Source: DAIMFL01 sp964372215
Lineage (GTDB): Bacteria > Pseudomonadota > Alphaproteobacteria > Dongiales > Dongiaceae
Direction: 5' to 3'
DNA length: 64,000 nucleotides
Assembly (NCBI GenBank): GCA_964372215.1
Contig: CAYJQC010000001.1
Location: 186,001 to 250,000 of the forward strand
Position numbers and translations under genes: made by a program. The notes under the pieces are model-generated. The model was given only the letters and a program-made list of their open reading frames with translations, did no database searches and was not told the origin of the DNA. Of this stretch, positions 29,423-40,351 are shown one piece after another (the first letter of the stretch is position 1; each line of letters begins with the position of its first letter).

Positions 29423-29470
29423 GGGCACGATTCACCGATCAGGTTGATTCAACCTGATCGGATCGTGCCC
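29423..29470. terminator. Second palindrome in the convergent gap
   Basis: GGGCACGATTCACCGATCAG and a complementary segment ending CTGATCGGATCGTGCCC surround a short GTTGATTCAAC core. It shares the GATTCACCGATC core with the neighbouring palindrome. It lies between convergent genes and is a likely terminator or member of a repeat family. Confidence 0.5.
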
Positions 29471-29511
29471 TAGACCAAGGTCGCGCTGTTTCAGCGCGAT
29501 CTGGCCATGCG

Positions 29512-31029
29512 CTACGCCGCCGCCACCCGGCGCAGCAGCTCCCCGCTGTCCAGCAGTTCCGCCGCGACGCGCTCCACCTCGGCGCCGAGCGGACGGTCCT
29601 CGCCGAGTGCCGGCACCAGGCCCCGCACCGCGCGATAGGCGGCTCCGGTGCCGTGGCCGAGACGGTCGATCCCGGCCATCTCCACTGCCTGCGCCGCGAC
29701 CACCAGCTCGAACGCGATCAGCAGGCGCGCCCGCGCGACCATGCGCGCCGCCTTGGCGACCGCATAGGGCGCGTTGGTCGAGTCGTCCTCGACATTGTCG
29801 GCGCCGGCCCGCGAGTCGACGCTGACCGGATTGGCGAGGTGGCGGATCTCCGCGGCCAGCGCCTCGAGGGTCTTGGTGGTGGCCCATAAGCCGACCCGGG
29901 TGACGCCGCGGGTGGTGAGCCCGGTGGGCAGCGCGGACAGGCGCTCGGTCAGCAGGCGCTGCACCCGGTTGGTCAGCAGATTGGCGAGCTGGGCGATCGC
30001 CAGGCCGAGCGTGTCGAAGGCCAGTGCCAGGGCCGGGGTGTGGAAGTTGCCGGTCGAGATCATCTCGCCCGATCCGGCGTCGACCAGCGGATTGTCGCCG
30101 GCGCCGTTCAGCTCGGGATCGAGCGCCGCGCGAACGAACTCGAGCGTCGCCAGCAGGCTGCCATGCACCTGCGATACGCAGCGCAGGGACAGCGGGTCCT
30201 GGACCCGCCGCGCCGCCCCCGACTGGGTCAGGCTGGCGCCGGCGAGGAAGCGCGCGAGGCGGGCCGCGCTCGCCGCCTGGCCCGGCGCCGGCCGGGCGGC
30301 GACGGCGCGCGGATCGATCGGGGTCAGGCTGGCGCGAAAGCCCTCCATGGTCAGGGCCGCCGCGAGATCGGCCTGGGCGGCCAGGGCCTGGGCGTCCCAC
30401 AGGACCAGGGCGCCGTGTCCGGCACTGACCGCATTGGCGCTGCAGATCGCCAGGCCGTCCTTGGGCCCGAGCACGAGCGGGGCGAGGCCGGCGCGCAGCA
30501 ACGCCGTGGCGGCCGGCAATACCTCCCCGCCATGCTCCGCCGCGCCCTCGCCGATCAGGGCGAGGCCGATATGCGCCATCAGGCACAGATCGGCGGCGCC
30601 GACCGAAGCGATCGAGGGCACCACCGGCTGTACGCCGGCGTTGAGCAGGGCGACGAGCGCCTCGGCCACCGCCGCCTGGGCGCCGCTGGCACCATGGGCG
30701 AGCCCGTTGACGCGCGCCAGCATCGCCGCGCGCACCACCTCCGCCGGCAGGGCCTCGCCGACCGCCTGGGCGCGGCCGAGGATGGTGAGCCGGGAGAACT
30801 GGGCCAGCTCGTCGCGCGGCACCCGATCGACGACCCGCGGGCCGAGCCCGGTGGTGAGTCCATAGGCCGGCCGGTCCTCGGCGAGGTAGCGCTCGACCAC
30901 GGCGCGCGAGGCCGCCATGCGCGCGCCGGCCTCCGGCGACAGCGCGACCGGGCGGCGGTCGCGCGCCACCTCGGCGACCGCTTCGGGGGTCAGGTCCGCG
31001 CCGGTGAGGAGCAGGCTTTCGATCGCCAT
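29512..31029 (-). CDS. HAL/PAL-family ammonia-lyase homologue lacking the MIO tripeptide
   Basis: A 505-residue protein of the histidine/phenylalanine ammonia-lyase superfamily: AYGLTTGLGPRVVDRV, LARVNGLAHGASGAQ, LGPKDGLAICSANAV, PLSLRCVSQVHGSLLATLEFVR, GAGDNPLVDAGSGEMISTGNFH and SVDSRAGADNVEDDST. However, where true HutH has GSVGASGDLAPLAH this protein reads ASVGAADLCLMAH. The Ala-Ser-Gly that cyclises to the MIO electrophile is missing, one residue is deleted, and the catalytic Ser is absent. It may be a non-MIO lyase or aminomutase-like paralogue, so hutH is not claimed. It is divergent from an MttB-like gene. Confidence 0.8.
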   Translation of the reverse strand: MAIESLLLTGADLTPEAVAEVARDRRPVALSPEAGARMAASRAVVERYLAEDRPAYGLTTGLGPRVVDRVPRDELAQFSRLTILGRAQAVGEALPAEVVRAAMLARVNGLAHGASGAQAAVAEALVALLNAGVQPVVPSIASVGAADLCLMAHIGLALIGEGAAEHGGEVLPAATALLRAGLAPLVLGPKDGLAICSANAVSAGHGALVLWDAQALAAQADLAAALTMEGFRASLTPIDPRAVAARPAPGQAASAARLARFLAGASLTQSGAARRVQDPLSLRCVSQVHGSLLATLEFVRAALDPELNGAGDNPLVDAGSGEMISTGNFHTPALALAFDTLGLAIAQLANLLTNRVQRLLTERLSALPTGLTTRGVTRVGLWATTKTLEALAAEIRHLANPVSVDSRAGADNVEDDSTNAPYAVAKAARMVARARLLIAFELVVAAQAVEMAGIDRLGHGTGAAYRAVRGLVPALGEDRPLGAEVERVAAELLDSGELLRRVAAA

Positions 31030-31078
31030 GGGCCGGAGAAAACGCGCCGTAGAGCTGGAGATTTTGGGACGAGAGGCC

Positions 31079-31112
31079 GTATATACAGGCCGTGCCAACC
31101 CATGTATAGACT
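31079..31112. promoter_or_regulatory. Possible operator pair between divergent genes
   Basis: The intergenic region holds GTATATAC (perfect palindrome, 31079-31086) and a related ATGTATAGAC about 20 bp later, both AT-rich islands in GC-rich DNA. They lie between the divergent lyase-like and MttB-like genes. The spacing would fit dimeric regulator sites or -10 regions. No regulator gene is adjacent, so this is only suggestive. Confidence 0.3.
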
Positions 31113-31188
31113 GCGCCGATCCACGCGCCGCGCGGCTGGCCGAGGTTAGCGCCACACGGGCCGGTGGGGCCACGAACCACGAGGTTTC

Positions 31189-32712
31189 ATGTCGCGCGAT
31201 ACGACCCGCCGTCGCGAACGGCGCGCCTCCGGCCTCAAGCAGCTGCCCTGGCGGCACTATCGCAATCCCTATCGGCCGGTCGAGGTGCTGAGCGCCGACC
31301 AGGTCGAAGCGATTCACGTCGCCTCGATGCGGATACTCGAGGAGCAGGGCATCGAGTTCCTCGATGCCGAGGCGCTGGCGATCGCCAGGAGCGCCGGCGC
31401 CGAGGTGGCGGCCGGCGACCAGCGCGTCCGCTTCGACCGCGGGCTGATCCAGGACTGCATCGCCAAGGTGCCGAGCGAGGTGACGTTGCATGCGCGCAAC
31501 CCCGAGCGCAGCCTCACCTTCGGCGGCAACCACGTCAATTTCGGCACGGTGGCGAGCGCGCCCAACGTGTCGGATCTGGACAACGGCCGCCGGCCCGGCA
31601 GTTTCGAGGACTACTGCAACCTGCTGAAGCTGGCCCAGAGCCTCAACATCGTGCAGTTCATCGCCGGCTATCCGGTGGAGCCGGCCGACCTGCCGGCAGC
31701 GACCCGCCATCTCGACGCCCACTACGCGGCGATCACGCTCACCGACCGCATCTGGCACCCCTATTCGCTGGGCCGCGAGCGCATCGCCGATGCGATCGAG
31801 ATGATCTGCATCGCCCGGGGCATCGAGAAGGAGCAGCTCGAGCGCGAGCCGAGCCTGTTCTCGGTCGTCAACTCGAACTCGCCGCTGCGGCTGGACATCC
31901 CGATGCTGCAGGGCCTGATGGAGATGGCGCGGCACGGCCAGCCGGTGGTGCTCACTCCCTTCACGCTGTCGGGGGCGATGTCGCCGGCGACCATCGCCGG
32001 CGCGCTCGCGCAGCAGAACGCCGAGGCGCTGGCCGGCATCGCCTTCATCCAGATGGTGGCGCCCGGCGCGCCGGCGATCTATGGCGGCTTCACCTCGAAT
32101 GTCGACATGAAGACCGGTGCGCCGGCCTTCGGCACGCCGGAATACACCCGCGCGGCGATGGCCGGCGGCCAGCTCGCCCGCCGCTACAACATGCCCTATC
32201 GCTCGTCCAACACCTGCGCCGCCAACGCGGTCGACGCCCAGGCCGCCTACGAATCCCAGATGTCGCTGTGGGGCGCGGTGATGGGCCACGCCAACATGAT
32301 CATGCATGGTGCCGGCTGGATGGAGGGCGGGCTGGTCGCCTCGTTCGAGAAGACCATCGTCGACGCCGAGATGCTGCAGATGATGGGCGAGTTCCTGCAG
32401 CCGATCGAGGTGACCGAGGACACGCTGGCGCTCGACGCCATCGCCGAGGTCGGCCCCGGCGGGCATTTCTTCGGTGCTGCCCACACATTGGCGCGCTACG
32501 AGAATGCGTTCTATGCGCCCATGCTGTCCGACTGGCGCAACTTCGAAACCTGGCGCGAGGCCGGGGCGAAGGACGCTGCGCAACGGGCGAATGGGATCTG
32601 GAAGCAGCTTGTGGCCGATTTCCAGCCGCCGTCGCTCGATCCGGCGGTCGACGAGGCGCTCAGGGACTTCGTCGCCAGGCGCAAGCGCGAGGGCGGGTCG
32701 CTGGCGGCCTGA
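31189..32712 (+). CDS. Trimethylamine methyltransferase (MttB)-superfamily protein, non-pyrrolysine
   Basis: A 507-residue protein of the MttB superfamily: MRILEEQGIEFLDAEALAIA, FDRGLIQDCIAKVP, VLTPFTLSGAMSPATIAGALAQQNAEALAGIAFIQ, YGGFTSNVDMKTGAPAFGTPE and GAGWMEGGLVASFEKTIVDAEML. The frame is continuous with no internal amber codon, so pyrrolysine is not used. Characterised non-Pyl members demethylate glycine betaine and related quaternary amines to a corrinoid protein; the substrate here is not known. No corrinoid protein gene is next to it. It is divergent from the MIO-less lyase homologue, suggesting linked nitrogen-compound metabolism. Confidence 0.88.
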   Translation: MSRDTTRRRERRASGLKQLPWRHYRNPYRPVEVLSADQVEAIHVASMRILEEQGIEFLDAEALAIARSAGAEVAAGDQRVRFDRGLIQDCIAKVPSEVTLHARNPERSLTFGGNHVNFGTVASAPNVSDLDNGRRPGSFEDYCNLLKLAQSLNIVQFIAGYPVEPADLPAATRHLDAHYAAITLTDRIWHPYSLGRERIADAIEMICIARGIEKEQLEREPSLFSVVNSNSPLRLDIPMLQGLMEMARHGQPVVLTPFTLSGAMSPATIAGALAQQNAEALAGIAFIQMVAPGAPAIYGGFTSNVDMKTGAPAFGTPEYTRAAMAGGQLARRYNMPYRSSNTCAANAVDAQAAYESQMSLWGAVMGHANMIMHGAGWMEGGLVASFEKTIVDAEMLQMMGEFLQPIEVTEDTLALDAIAEVGPGGHFFGAAHTLARYENAFYAPMLSDWRNFETWREAGAKDAAQRANGIWKQLVADFQPPSLDPAVDEALRDFVARRKREGGSLAA

Positions 32713-32837
32713 TGGCTTTCCCGCCGATCGAGACTGCTGCGAGAAGTCACAGGGCAGTTGCTTCGATTGGCATGCCGGCGCCGCGTATGCTCTGCTGGCC
32801 GGGTGCGTCTCCCGCGGCGAAGCGTTGAGGAGCCTGC

Positions 32838-34616
32838 ATGAACTATGAGCTTGCCGTCGTTGGCGCCATCCTGGTGGGCGCGCTCGCCCTCTTCATCTGG
32901 GATCGCCTGCGCTACGACCTGGTGGCTGTGGCGGCCCTGCTCGCCGCCGTCGTGGCTGGCGTGGTCCCGGCCGAAGACGCGTTTCTGGGCTTTTCCGACC
33001 CCGCCGTGGTGACGGTCGCGGCGGTGCTGGTCATCAGCCGCGCGATCCGAACCTCCGGGCTGCTCGATATCGTCCTGCGGGCCCTGGGGCCGGTGATCGA
33101 ACGGCCGGGCACCCAGGTGGCGGTGTTCGTGACCCTGGTGACGGTCCTGTCGGGCTTCATGAACAACGTGGGCGCGCTGGCGCTGTTCCTGCCGATGACC
33201 ATCCAGGCCGCGCGCAAGGCCGGGCGTTCGCCGTCCGAGTTGCTGATGCCGCTCGCCTTCGGGTCGCTGCTGGGCGGGCTCATCACCCTCATCGGCACGC
33301 CGCCCAACATCCTGATCTCCGGCATGCGGCAGCAATTCACCGGCGAGCCGTTCCAGATGTTCGACTTCGCGCCGGTCGGCATCGGGATCGCCGTGGTGGG
33401 CGCAATCTTCCTGAGCTTCGGCTGGCGGCTGATTCCGCGCGGGCGCCGGGGCGCGTCGTCGCCGGAAGACAGCTTCAAGATCGAGGACTATCTGACCGAG
33501 ATCCGGGTGCCGCCGGACACCCCGCTGGTCGGCAAGACCATCGCCGCCCTGGAGGCGATGGCCGAGGGCGACCTCACCGTGCTCGCCGTCATCCATGACG
33601 AGACCCGCCGCCTGGTGCCGTCGAGCCGCATGGTGATCCGTGCCGGCGACGTGATCGTCCTGGAAACCGACCCGGCGGTGCTGAAGAAGGTCATCGACTC
33701 CGGCAAGGTCAAGCTGGTCGGCAGCAAGGAGATCATGCCGGAACACGTGCGGTCCGAGGAGGTCGGCGTGATCGAGGCGGTGGTGATGCCGGAATCCCGG
33801 CTTGCCGGCTGGTCGCCGGCCGCCTTTTCGCTGCGCGCCCGATACGGCGTCAACCTGCTGGCGATCCGCCGGCATGGCCGCCGCATCCACGAGCGCCTGA
33901 GCCGGGTCGAGCTGGCGGCCGGCGACGTGCTGGTGCTGCAGGCCAATCTGGAGCGCATGACGGAGACCCTGGCGCAGCTCGGCTGCCTGCCGCTCGCCGA
34001 TCGCAAGCTCCAGCTCGGCGCGCCGGCCCGCATGTTCATGCCGACGGTCCTGCTCGGCATCGCGGTGACGCTCGCCGCCTTCGGCCTGCTGCCGGCGGCG
34101 GTCGCGTTCGTCGGCGCCGTGCTGGCGATCGCGGTGCTTCGGCTGCTGCCGATCTCCGAGCTCTACACCGCCATCGACTGGCCGGTCATCGTCCTGTTGG
34201 GCGCCATGCTCCCGGTCACCCAGGCCCTGCAGACGACCGGCGGCACCGAGCTGATCGCGGCCTGGATCGCCGATATCGGCGGCACGCTCTCGCCGACCAT
34301 GCTGATCGGGCTGGTGATGGTGGCGACGATGCTGGTGACGCCGGTGCTGAACAACGCCGCGACCGTGCTGCTGATGGGACCGATCGCGGCGAGCCTGGCG
34401 CTGCGGCTCGATCTCAACCTGGATCCGTTCCTGATGGCGGTCGCCGTCGGCGCGTCCTGCGCGTTCCTGACGCCCATCGGCCACCAGTCCAATACGCTGG
34501 TGATGGGGCCGGGCGGCTACCGGTTCGGCGACTATTGGCGGCTCGGCCTGCCGGTGTCGATTCTGGTGCTGGTGGTCGGGGTGCCGCTCATCGCGATGTT
34601 CTGGCCGGTCCGCTGA
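32838..34616 (+). CDS. SLC13-family permease with two RCK_C (TrkA-C) domains
   Basis: A 592-residue protein. Two membrane halves flank a cytoplasmic insert of about 200 residues. The first half contains SGFMNNVGALALFLP and LIGTPPNILISGM, the second has TPVLNNAATVLLMGPI and TPIGHQSNTLVMGPGGYRFGDY. The insert carries two TrkA-C-like modules (PPDTPLVGKTIAALEAM with VIRAGDVIVLETDP, and PESRLAGWSPAAFSLRARYGVNLLAIRR with LAAGDVLVLQANL). This architecture is known in the SLC13/SAC1-type transporters for sulfate and other anions. The RCK_C modules may bind a regulatory nucleotide. Its ATG follows a GAGGAGCCTGC leader. Confidence 0.9.
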   Translation: MNYELAVVGAILVGALALFIWDRLRYDLVAVAALLAAVVAGVVPAEDAFLGFSDPAVVTVAAVLVISRAIRTSGLLDIVLRALGPVIERPGTQVAVFVTLVTVLSGFMNNVGALALFLPMTIQAARKAGRSPSELLMPLAFGSLLGGLITLIGTPPNILISGMRQQFTGEPFQMFDFAPVGIGIAVVGAIFLSFGWRLIPRGRRGASSPEDSFKIEDYLTEIRVPPDTPLVGKTIAALEAMAEGDLTVLAVIHDETRRLVPSSRMVIRAGDVIVLETDPAVLKKVIDSGKVKLVGSKEIMPEHVRSEEVGVIEAVVMPESRLAGWSPAAFSLRARYGVNLLAIRRHGRRIHERLSRVELAAGDVLVLQANLERMTETLAQLGCLPLADRKLQLGAPARMFMPTVLLGIAVTLAAFGLLPAAVAFVGAVLAIAVLRLLPISELYTAIDWPVIVLLGAMLPVTQALQTTGGTELIAAWIADIGGTLSPTMLIGLVMVATMLVTPVLNNAATVLLMGPIAASLALRLDLNLDPFLMAVAVGASCAFLTPIGHQSNTLVMGPGGYRFGDYWRLGLPVSILVLVVGVPLIAMFWPVR

Positions 34617-34641
34617 TTTTCGGCTGCGAGATCCGGGCGAT

Positions 34642-34655
34642 TTGATCTGTCGCAA
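34642..34655. promoter_or_regulatory. FNR/NnrR-type box upstream of ftsH
   Basis: TTGAT-CTGT-CGCAA: an FNR half-site and an NnrR/Dnr half-site with the correct 4-base spacer, centred about 81 bp before the ftsH start codon. This is compatible with class II activation in front of a promoter at ~34690. It is supported by the better box at 41652-41667 in front of the neighbouring operon. Confidence 0.45.
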
Positions 34656-34729
34656 CCGAGGCGTATATGGTCGATGCTACTGGATGACGTCCGAAAAGCC
34701 GTAGCGCGACGTCGAGGCAGCGCCAAAAC

Positions 34730-36565
<1,836 letters not shown>

Positions 36566-36576
36566 AGGCTGGCGCC

Positions 36577-37797
36577 TCAGCGGGCGGCGCCGCCGTCGCC
36601 TGCTCCTCGGGGTTGCCGGCGGCGCGGCGCAGAACTGCGGTTCCCCTCGCAGAGCCGTTGCCGGCAGAAGCCGACGAGGAAGAGGAACTGGGCGCCGGTC
36701 CATGCCCCGACCGCACCGAGAAGCGGGAGCCCGCTGGCACTGTCCATCACATCCGCCGCGACGCGCAGGGTCAATGCCGCAACCAGCAGCGCGATGGCGC
36801 CGTTCAGCGCGCCCGACGACGCGAACGGGTGTCCCGAATGCCGGCGGATCATGCTCGCCATGACCGCGACGCTCATCAGTCCGATGGCACCGATCGTCCA
36901 CACATGCAGGGCGGCGGTCGGCATGCCGCCCGGAACAACCATGCCCGACGCGACCAGGGCGAATCCGAGCGGGATGCAGGCATAGGCGGCGTGCAGAGCG
37001 AGCAGCGGCGCAAAGCCGGTGACCTGCCATGGCCGCCAGCGCAGCCATCGCGCGACCTGTGCGACCGCGGCCACCGCGCCCAGGCAGCCGGTCGGCAGCG
37101 TTGCAGGTGCCAGCACCCACGTGCCGAGGGCCGCCGCGGCGGCCGTGGCGGCGACGATTTCAAGCGGTCGGTACGCCGGCGGCACGGTGCGCCCGCCGCT
37201 GCGTTCGAGGTGGGCCGCGGTCAGGCTGGGGATGATGCGCCCGCCCAGCACCATGACCTGCCCGAGGATGGCGGCGATCGCGAGGCGGAACGGCGCGGCC
37301 GGCGTCTCGGAGATGCCGAGTGCATCGATCACCGCGGCGCCGGCGAGCAGCGCCAGAAGCGGCAGGAGCTTGTAGTTGCGATGGCTCCCGGTCCGCAGGA
37401 CATGGTGGCCGACGATCGCGGCCAGTACCACCGCATAGCCGGCCGCCACCGCCGGCCTTGCCGCGGGCTGCAGCAGCAGGCTCGCCGGCCCCGCCAGCCA
37501 GAGCAGCGCCAACAGGCCGGGAAGCTGCGCGGGCCCGACCGGGCGCCCCGTCCAGCGCGGCAGGGCCGTCAGGAGAAATCCCGAGATCACCGCCGGAAAG
37601 GCGCCGAACAGCAGCTCGCGCGCGTGCCAGGCCGCGGCGGCCGCTGCGTCGATGTCCAAACTGGGCCATCCCAAGAGAACCGGCAGCCATACGGCGACGC
37701 CCGCGATCGCATCGAGCGTTCCAAGCACGAAGAACGGTCCGAACGGCGGATCGGGCCGCGCGAGCCCCGCGCCACGCTTCAACAGCGCCGCGTACAT
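36577..37797 (-). CDS. nnrS: NnrS family protein
   Basis: A 406-residue, about 12-helix membrane protein. Recognisable family segments are PFFVLGTLDAIAGVAVWLPVL, HARELLFGAFPAVISGFLLTALPRWTGRP, GQVMVLGGRIIPSLTAAHLER and a C-terminal WTIGAIGLMSVAVMASMIRRHSGHP. NnrS proteins are haem- and copper-containing and relieve nitrosative stress; in Rhodobacter they belong to the NnrR regulon. It is the last gene of the operon that begins with the DGC-domain gene. The stop codons of nnrS and ftsH are only 11 bp apart. Confidence 0.9.
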   Translation of the reverse strand: MYAALLKRGAGLARPDPPFGPFFVLGTLDAIAGVAVWLPVLLGWPSLDIDAAAAAAWHARELLFGAFPAVISGFLLTALPRWTGRPVGPAQLPGLLALLWLAGPASLLLQPAARPAVAAGYAVVLAAIVGHHVLRTGSHRNYKLLPLLALLAGAAVIDALGISETPAAPFRLAIAAILGQVMVLGGRIIPSLTAAHLERSGGRTVPPAYRPLEIVAATAAAAALGTWVLAPATLPTGCLGAVAAVAQVARWLRWRPWQVTGFAPLLALHAAYACIPLGFALVASGMVVPGGMPTAALHVWTIGAIGLMSVAVMASMIRRHSGHPFASSGALNGAIALLVAALTLRVAADVMDSASGLPLLGAVGAWTGAQFLFLVGFCRQRLCEGNRSSAPRRRQPRGAGDGGAAR

Positions 37798-37808
37798 CGT
37801 CCACCTGC

Positions 37809-38729
37809 CTACGGCCCGTGATCGACGAGCTCCGCCCCTGCCGCGCCGTACAGGAAGCCGTTGGACAGGGGCGCGAAGGTCTGCACCCCCGCCAGTCGGG
37901 CCATGGCCTCGTCGGCATCGATCGCGCCTTGCAGGCGGTCGCGGTAGAGCCGGGAAACCGCGATCATGTCGCAGTCATGCGGAGACAGACGGAACGAGTT
38001 CACGCCCGCGACCCGCAACCGGTCGACCTCCCGGAGCGTCGTCGCGCAGGTGTGCGACAGGGTCTGCACGCCATTGACGGCGAGGAACCCCTGGCGGTCG
38101 AGCGTCTGGACGGGCAGCCCGTTGGTGTCCCGTTCGCACACGAACTGGCAGGAGTCCTTGGTAAGCCCATGGATGCGGGCGTGGTAGCAGCGCCCCGAGA
38201 TCGCCAGGGGCACTCGCCCGAACGACCAGACCTCGGTGTCGACGCCATCTGCCTTGGCGGCGCCGGCGAGAATCTCGACCGACTCGATCGGCAGCTCCGG
38301 CGGCAGGCACACCCGGCGCGCCCCGCGTCGGGCAAGATAACCCAGCGTGGCTTCGTTATAGACGTTGACCAGCGGACCCACCGCGAAGCCGGTGCGGGCC
38401 GGGATCGTCGCCAGCAATGTCAGGTCGTTGACCTCGACCTCGATTTCGTCGACGTCCCACAGGCCGGCGGCAAGCCGACGCTCCCGTTCAGTGGTCACCA
38501 GGGCGAGGGAGCAGAGCGCCACCGCCTTGCCGGCGCGCAGCAAACGCTCTACGACCGGCAGAATCCGTTCGGCGTAGAACGGCAATCGCTTGGAGCACAC
38601 GAGTTCGCCGATCACGACCCGGTCGATGTCGGCCTCGTCGGCGATCCCGGCGTAGAAGTCCTCCCAGGCGTCGACCGGCCAATTGAACAGCACGGGCCCA
38701 AGCGTAAGCGTCGAATTGGCAATCGGCAC
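37809..38729 (-). CDS. ubiV: U32-family protein UbiV (anaerobic ubiquinone hydroxylation)
   Basis: A 306-residue protein of the U32 group. The cysteines expected for the [4Fe-4S] cluster are present: one in VIGELVCSKRLPFYAE and a trio in SGRCYHARIHGLTKDSCQFVCERD (C-x12-C-x3-C). UbiV and UbiU form a heterodimer which, with UbiT, carries out O2-independent hydroxylation of the ubiquinone ring. The order ubiT-ubiU-ubiV on this strand is complete. This gene is followed by nnrS 11 bp downstream, so the set is one operon. Confidence 0.9.
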   Translation of the reverse strand: MPIANSTLTLGPVLFNWPVDAWEDFYAGIADEADIDRVVIGELVCSKRLPFYAERILPVVERLLRAGKAVALCSLALVTTERERRLAAGLWDVDEIEVEVNDLTLLATIPARTGFAVGPLVNVYNEATLGYLARRGARRVCLPPELPIESVEILAGAAKADGVDTEVWSFGRVPLAISGRCYHARIHGLTKDSCQFVCERDTNGLPVQTLDRQGFLAVNGVQTLSHTCATTLREVDRLRVAGVNSFRLSPHDCDMIAVSRLYRDRLQGAIDADEAMARLAGVQTFAPLSNGFLYGAAGAELVDHGP

Positions 38730-38789
38730 AGCGGCTTCCTCGATCTGAGCGGCCCGGGGCGCCGCGCTGGCGCCCCCGTCCGCACCCGG

Positions 38790-39779
38790 CTAGCGCCAGG
38801 CCTTGCGGTAGGCTCCGGTGGTGGAGTTCTGGCCCTCGGTCAGCCGTCGCAGTTCGCCGGCCGGCATCGGCCGGCCCTCCGCCTGGGCGTCCACCGCCCG
38901 GCGGAAGTTGCGCACGACCGCCTCGGTATAGGCGCGGCTGCGCTGCCGCCCTTCGATCTTGAGGGCGGCGACGCCGGCCTCGGCAAGACGGGGGATGAGG
39001 CTGGCGGCGTCAAGGCTCGCCGGGTCCTCGAACACGTGGCCGCTGTACCCGCCTGCCCGGAACGCGCCCTTGCAGATCGTCGGATAGGGTGCCGGCGCGC
39101 CGCGCCCGACCCGATCGATCGTGAAGCCGCCGAGGCGCGACACCATGTCGTCGCCGTCCTCCCGATACACGACGTGGCTTGCCGGCGAGCACACGCCATG
39201 CATGTTGGGCGACTTCCCCGTCGCATAGGACGACATCGAGCAGCGCCCTTCGGCCATGACGCAGAGACCGCCGAACACGAACACCTCGGTTTCGCAGTCA
39301 ACGGCACGATTGATGGCGGCGATCTCGGCGACGCTGAGCACGCGTGGCAGGACCACGCGCTTGACGCCGAAGCTCTCCACGTAGAAGCGGATCGCGTCGG
39401 CGTTGGCCGCCGCGGCCTGGACCGATAGATGGCGCCGCAGCGCCGGATGCCGGGATGCGGCATAGTCCAGCAGGCCGAGATCGGCCAGGATCACCGCGTC
39501 GACCCCGAACCTGGCCGCGTCGTCGACCGCGCGCGCCCACAGGCCAAAGTCGCCGGCGCGGGGAAAGGTATTCACCGCCAAAAGGACCTTCACGTCCCGC
39601 TCGTGAGCCTGCCGGACCGCGGTCGACAATTCCTGGCGCGAGAAGTTCAGGCCCGGAAAGTTCCGCGCATTGGTCTCGTCGTTGAATCCGCAGTAGACGG
39701 CATCGGCCCCGGCCGCAACTGCAGTGCGAAAGGCGGCAGGAGTCCCGGCCGGACAGACCAGCTCGAGCCGGCGCGGCAT
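38790..39779 (-). CDS. ubiU: U32-family protein UbiU (anaerobic ubiquinone hydroxylation)
   Basis: About 329 residues from ATG at 39779 (MPRRLELVCPAGTPAAF); a GTG at 39806, which would overlap the ubiT end, is an alternative. Typical residues are AGADAVYCGFNDETNARNFPGLNF and the four cluster cysteines in GGLCVMAEGRCSMSSY, MHGVCSPA and PTICKGAF. UbiU and UbiV bind [4Fe-4S] clusters and act as the anaerobic ubiquinone hydroxylase in the cytoplasm. The gene follows ubiT directly and precedes ubiV by 60 bp. Confidence 0.9.
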   Translation of the reverse strand: MPRRLELVCPAGTPAAFRTAVAAGADAVYCGFNDETNARNFPGLNFSRQELSTAVRQAHERDVKVLLAVNTFPRAGDFGLWARAVDDAARFGVDAVILADLGLLDYAASRHPALRRHLSVQAAAANADAIRFYVESFGVKRVVLPRVLSVAEIAAINRAVDCETEVFVFGGLCVMAEGRCSMSSYATGKSPNMHGVCSPASHVVYREDGDDMVSRLGGFTIDRVGRGAPAPYPTICKGAFRAGGYSGHVFEDPASLDAASLIPRLAEAGVAALKIEGRQRSRAYTEAVVRNFRRAVDAQAEGRPMPAGELRRLTEGQNSTTGAYRKAWR

Positions 39780-39796
39780 TGCTGAGCCCGGAATGG

Positions 39797-40351
39797 TCAC
39801 GTCCACGCTCCGCGCGCCCGCCGCAACCTCACCCCGGTAAGCCGCTCGACGATCGGCAGGATGCCGTGCGCCGATCGTTCCACGAGCGAGCTCAGCGGGC
39901 CGAAGATGGCAGCGATTTCAGTCGCCAGATCAATCTCGGCGTCGTCGATCGCGTTGCGGAGCGCGAGGATCGCTTCGGTATCGCCTTCGAACGCGATGTC
40001 GCCGGAGAAGAACAACGCATCGCCGTCGAGCGCGCCATGGACCATGCCCAGCAGCGCCGCCAAGGGCCCGGCGATGCGTGCGTCCCACTGCGCGTCGACC
40101 GGCTTGCGCAAGATCTCGACCCGCGGCGCGCCCGGGCGCGGCCACAGCCGGAACGCGACCGGCAGATCGCTGGGGTCGATCAGGAACGTCGCGTTGCCGT
40201 GCTCGCCAAGCCGGACGAACAGCGAAGGATGGCGGGTTCCGGCGGCTGCCACCACCCGTGCGAGGGGAAAGCCGATCATCGGCAACGGGATCGCACCCAG
40301 CAGTGCCGCAAGCGACGGCGGGAGAATGGGAATTGCGGACCTGTCGCTCAT
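39797..40351 (-). CDS. ubiT: SCP2-domain protein UbiT
   Basis: About 184 residues from the ATG giving MSDRSAIPILPPSLAALLGAIPLP; MRGIM four codons earlier is an alternative and longer forms are unlikely. The lipid-binding SCP2 domain is visible: RHPSLFVRLGEHGNATFLIDPSDLPVAFRLWP, then ALLGMVHGALDGDALFFSGDIAFEGDTEAILALRNAID. UbiT carries the hydrophobic quinone intermediate for UbiU-UbiV under low oxygen. Its end is adjacent to, or overlaps, the ubiU start. Confidence 0.88.
   Translation of the reverse strand: MSDRSAIPILPPSLAALLGAIPLPMIGFPLARVVAAAGTRHPSLFVRLGEHGNATFLIDPSDLPVAFRLWPRPGAPRVEILRKPVDAQWDARIAGPLAALLGMVHGALDGDALFFSGDIAFEGDTEAILALRNAIDDAEIDLATEIAAIFGPLSSLVERSAHGILPIVERLTGVRLRRARGAWT

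Noticed and set aside
29512..31029. Calling this gene hutH
   Set aside because: The fold matches but the MIO-forming Ala-Ser-Gly is absent, so histidine ammonia-lyase activity cannot be assumed.
29512..32583. Very long minus-strand ORF (over 1000 residues)
   Set aside because: Only its C-terminal 505 codons are the lyase-like gene; the rest is a GC-rich shadow of the MttB-like gene on the other strand.
31189..32712. Pyrrolysine-containing MttB
   Set aside because: The frame contains no in-frame amber codon, and its length is that of the non-Pyl subfamily.
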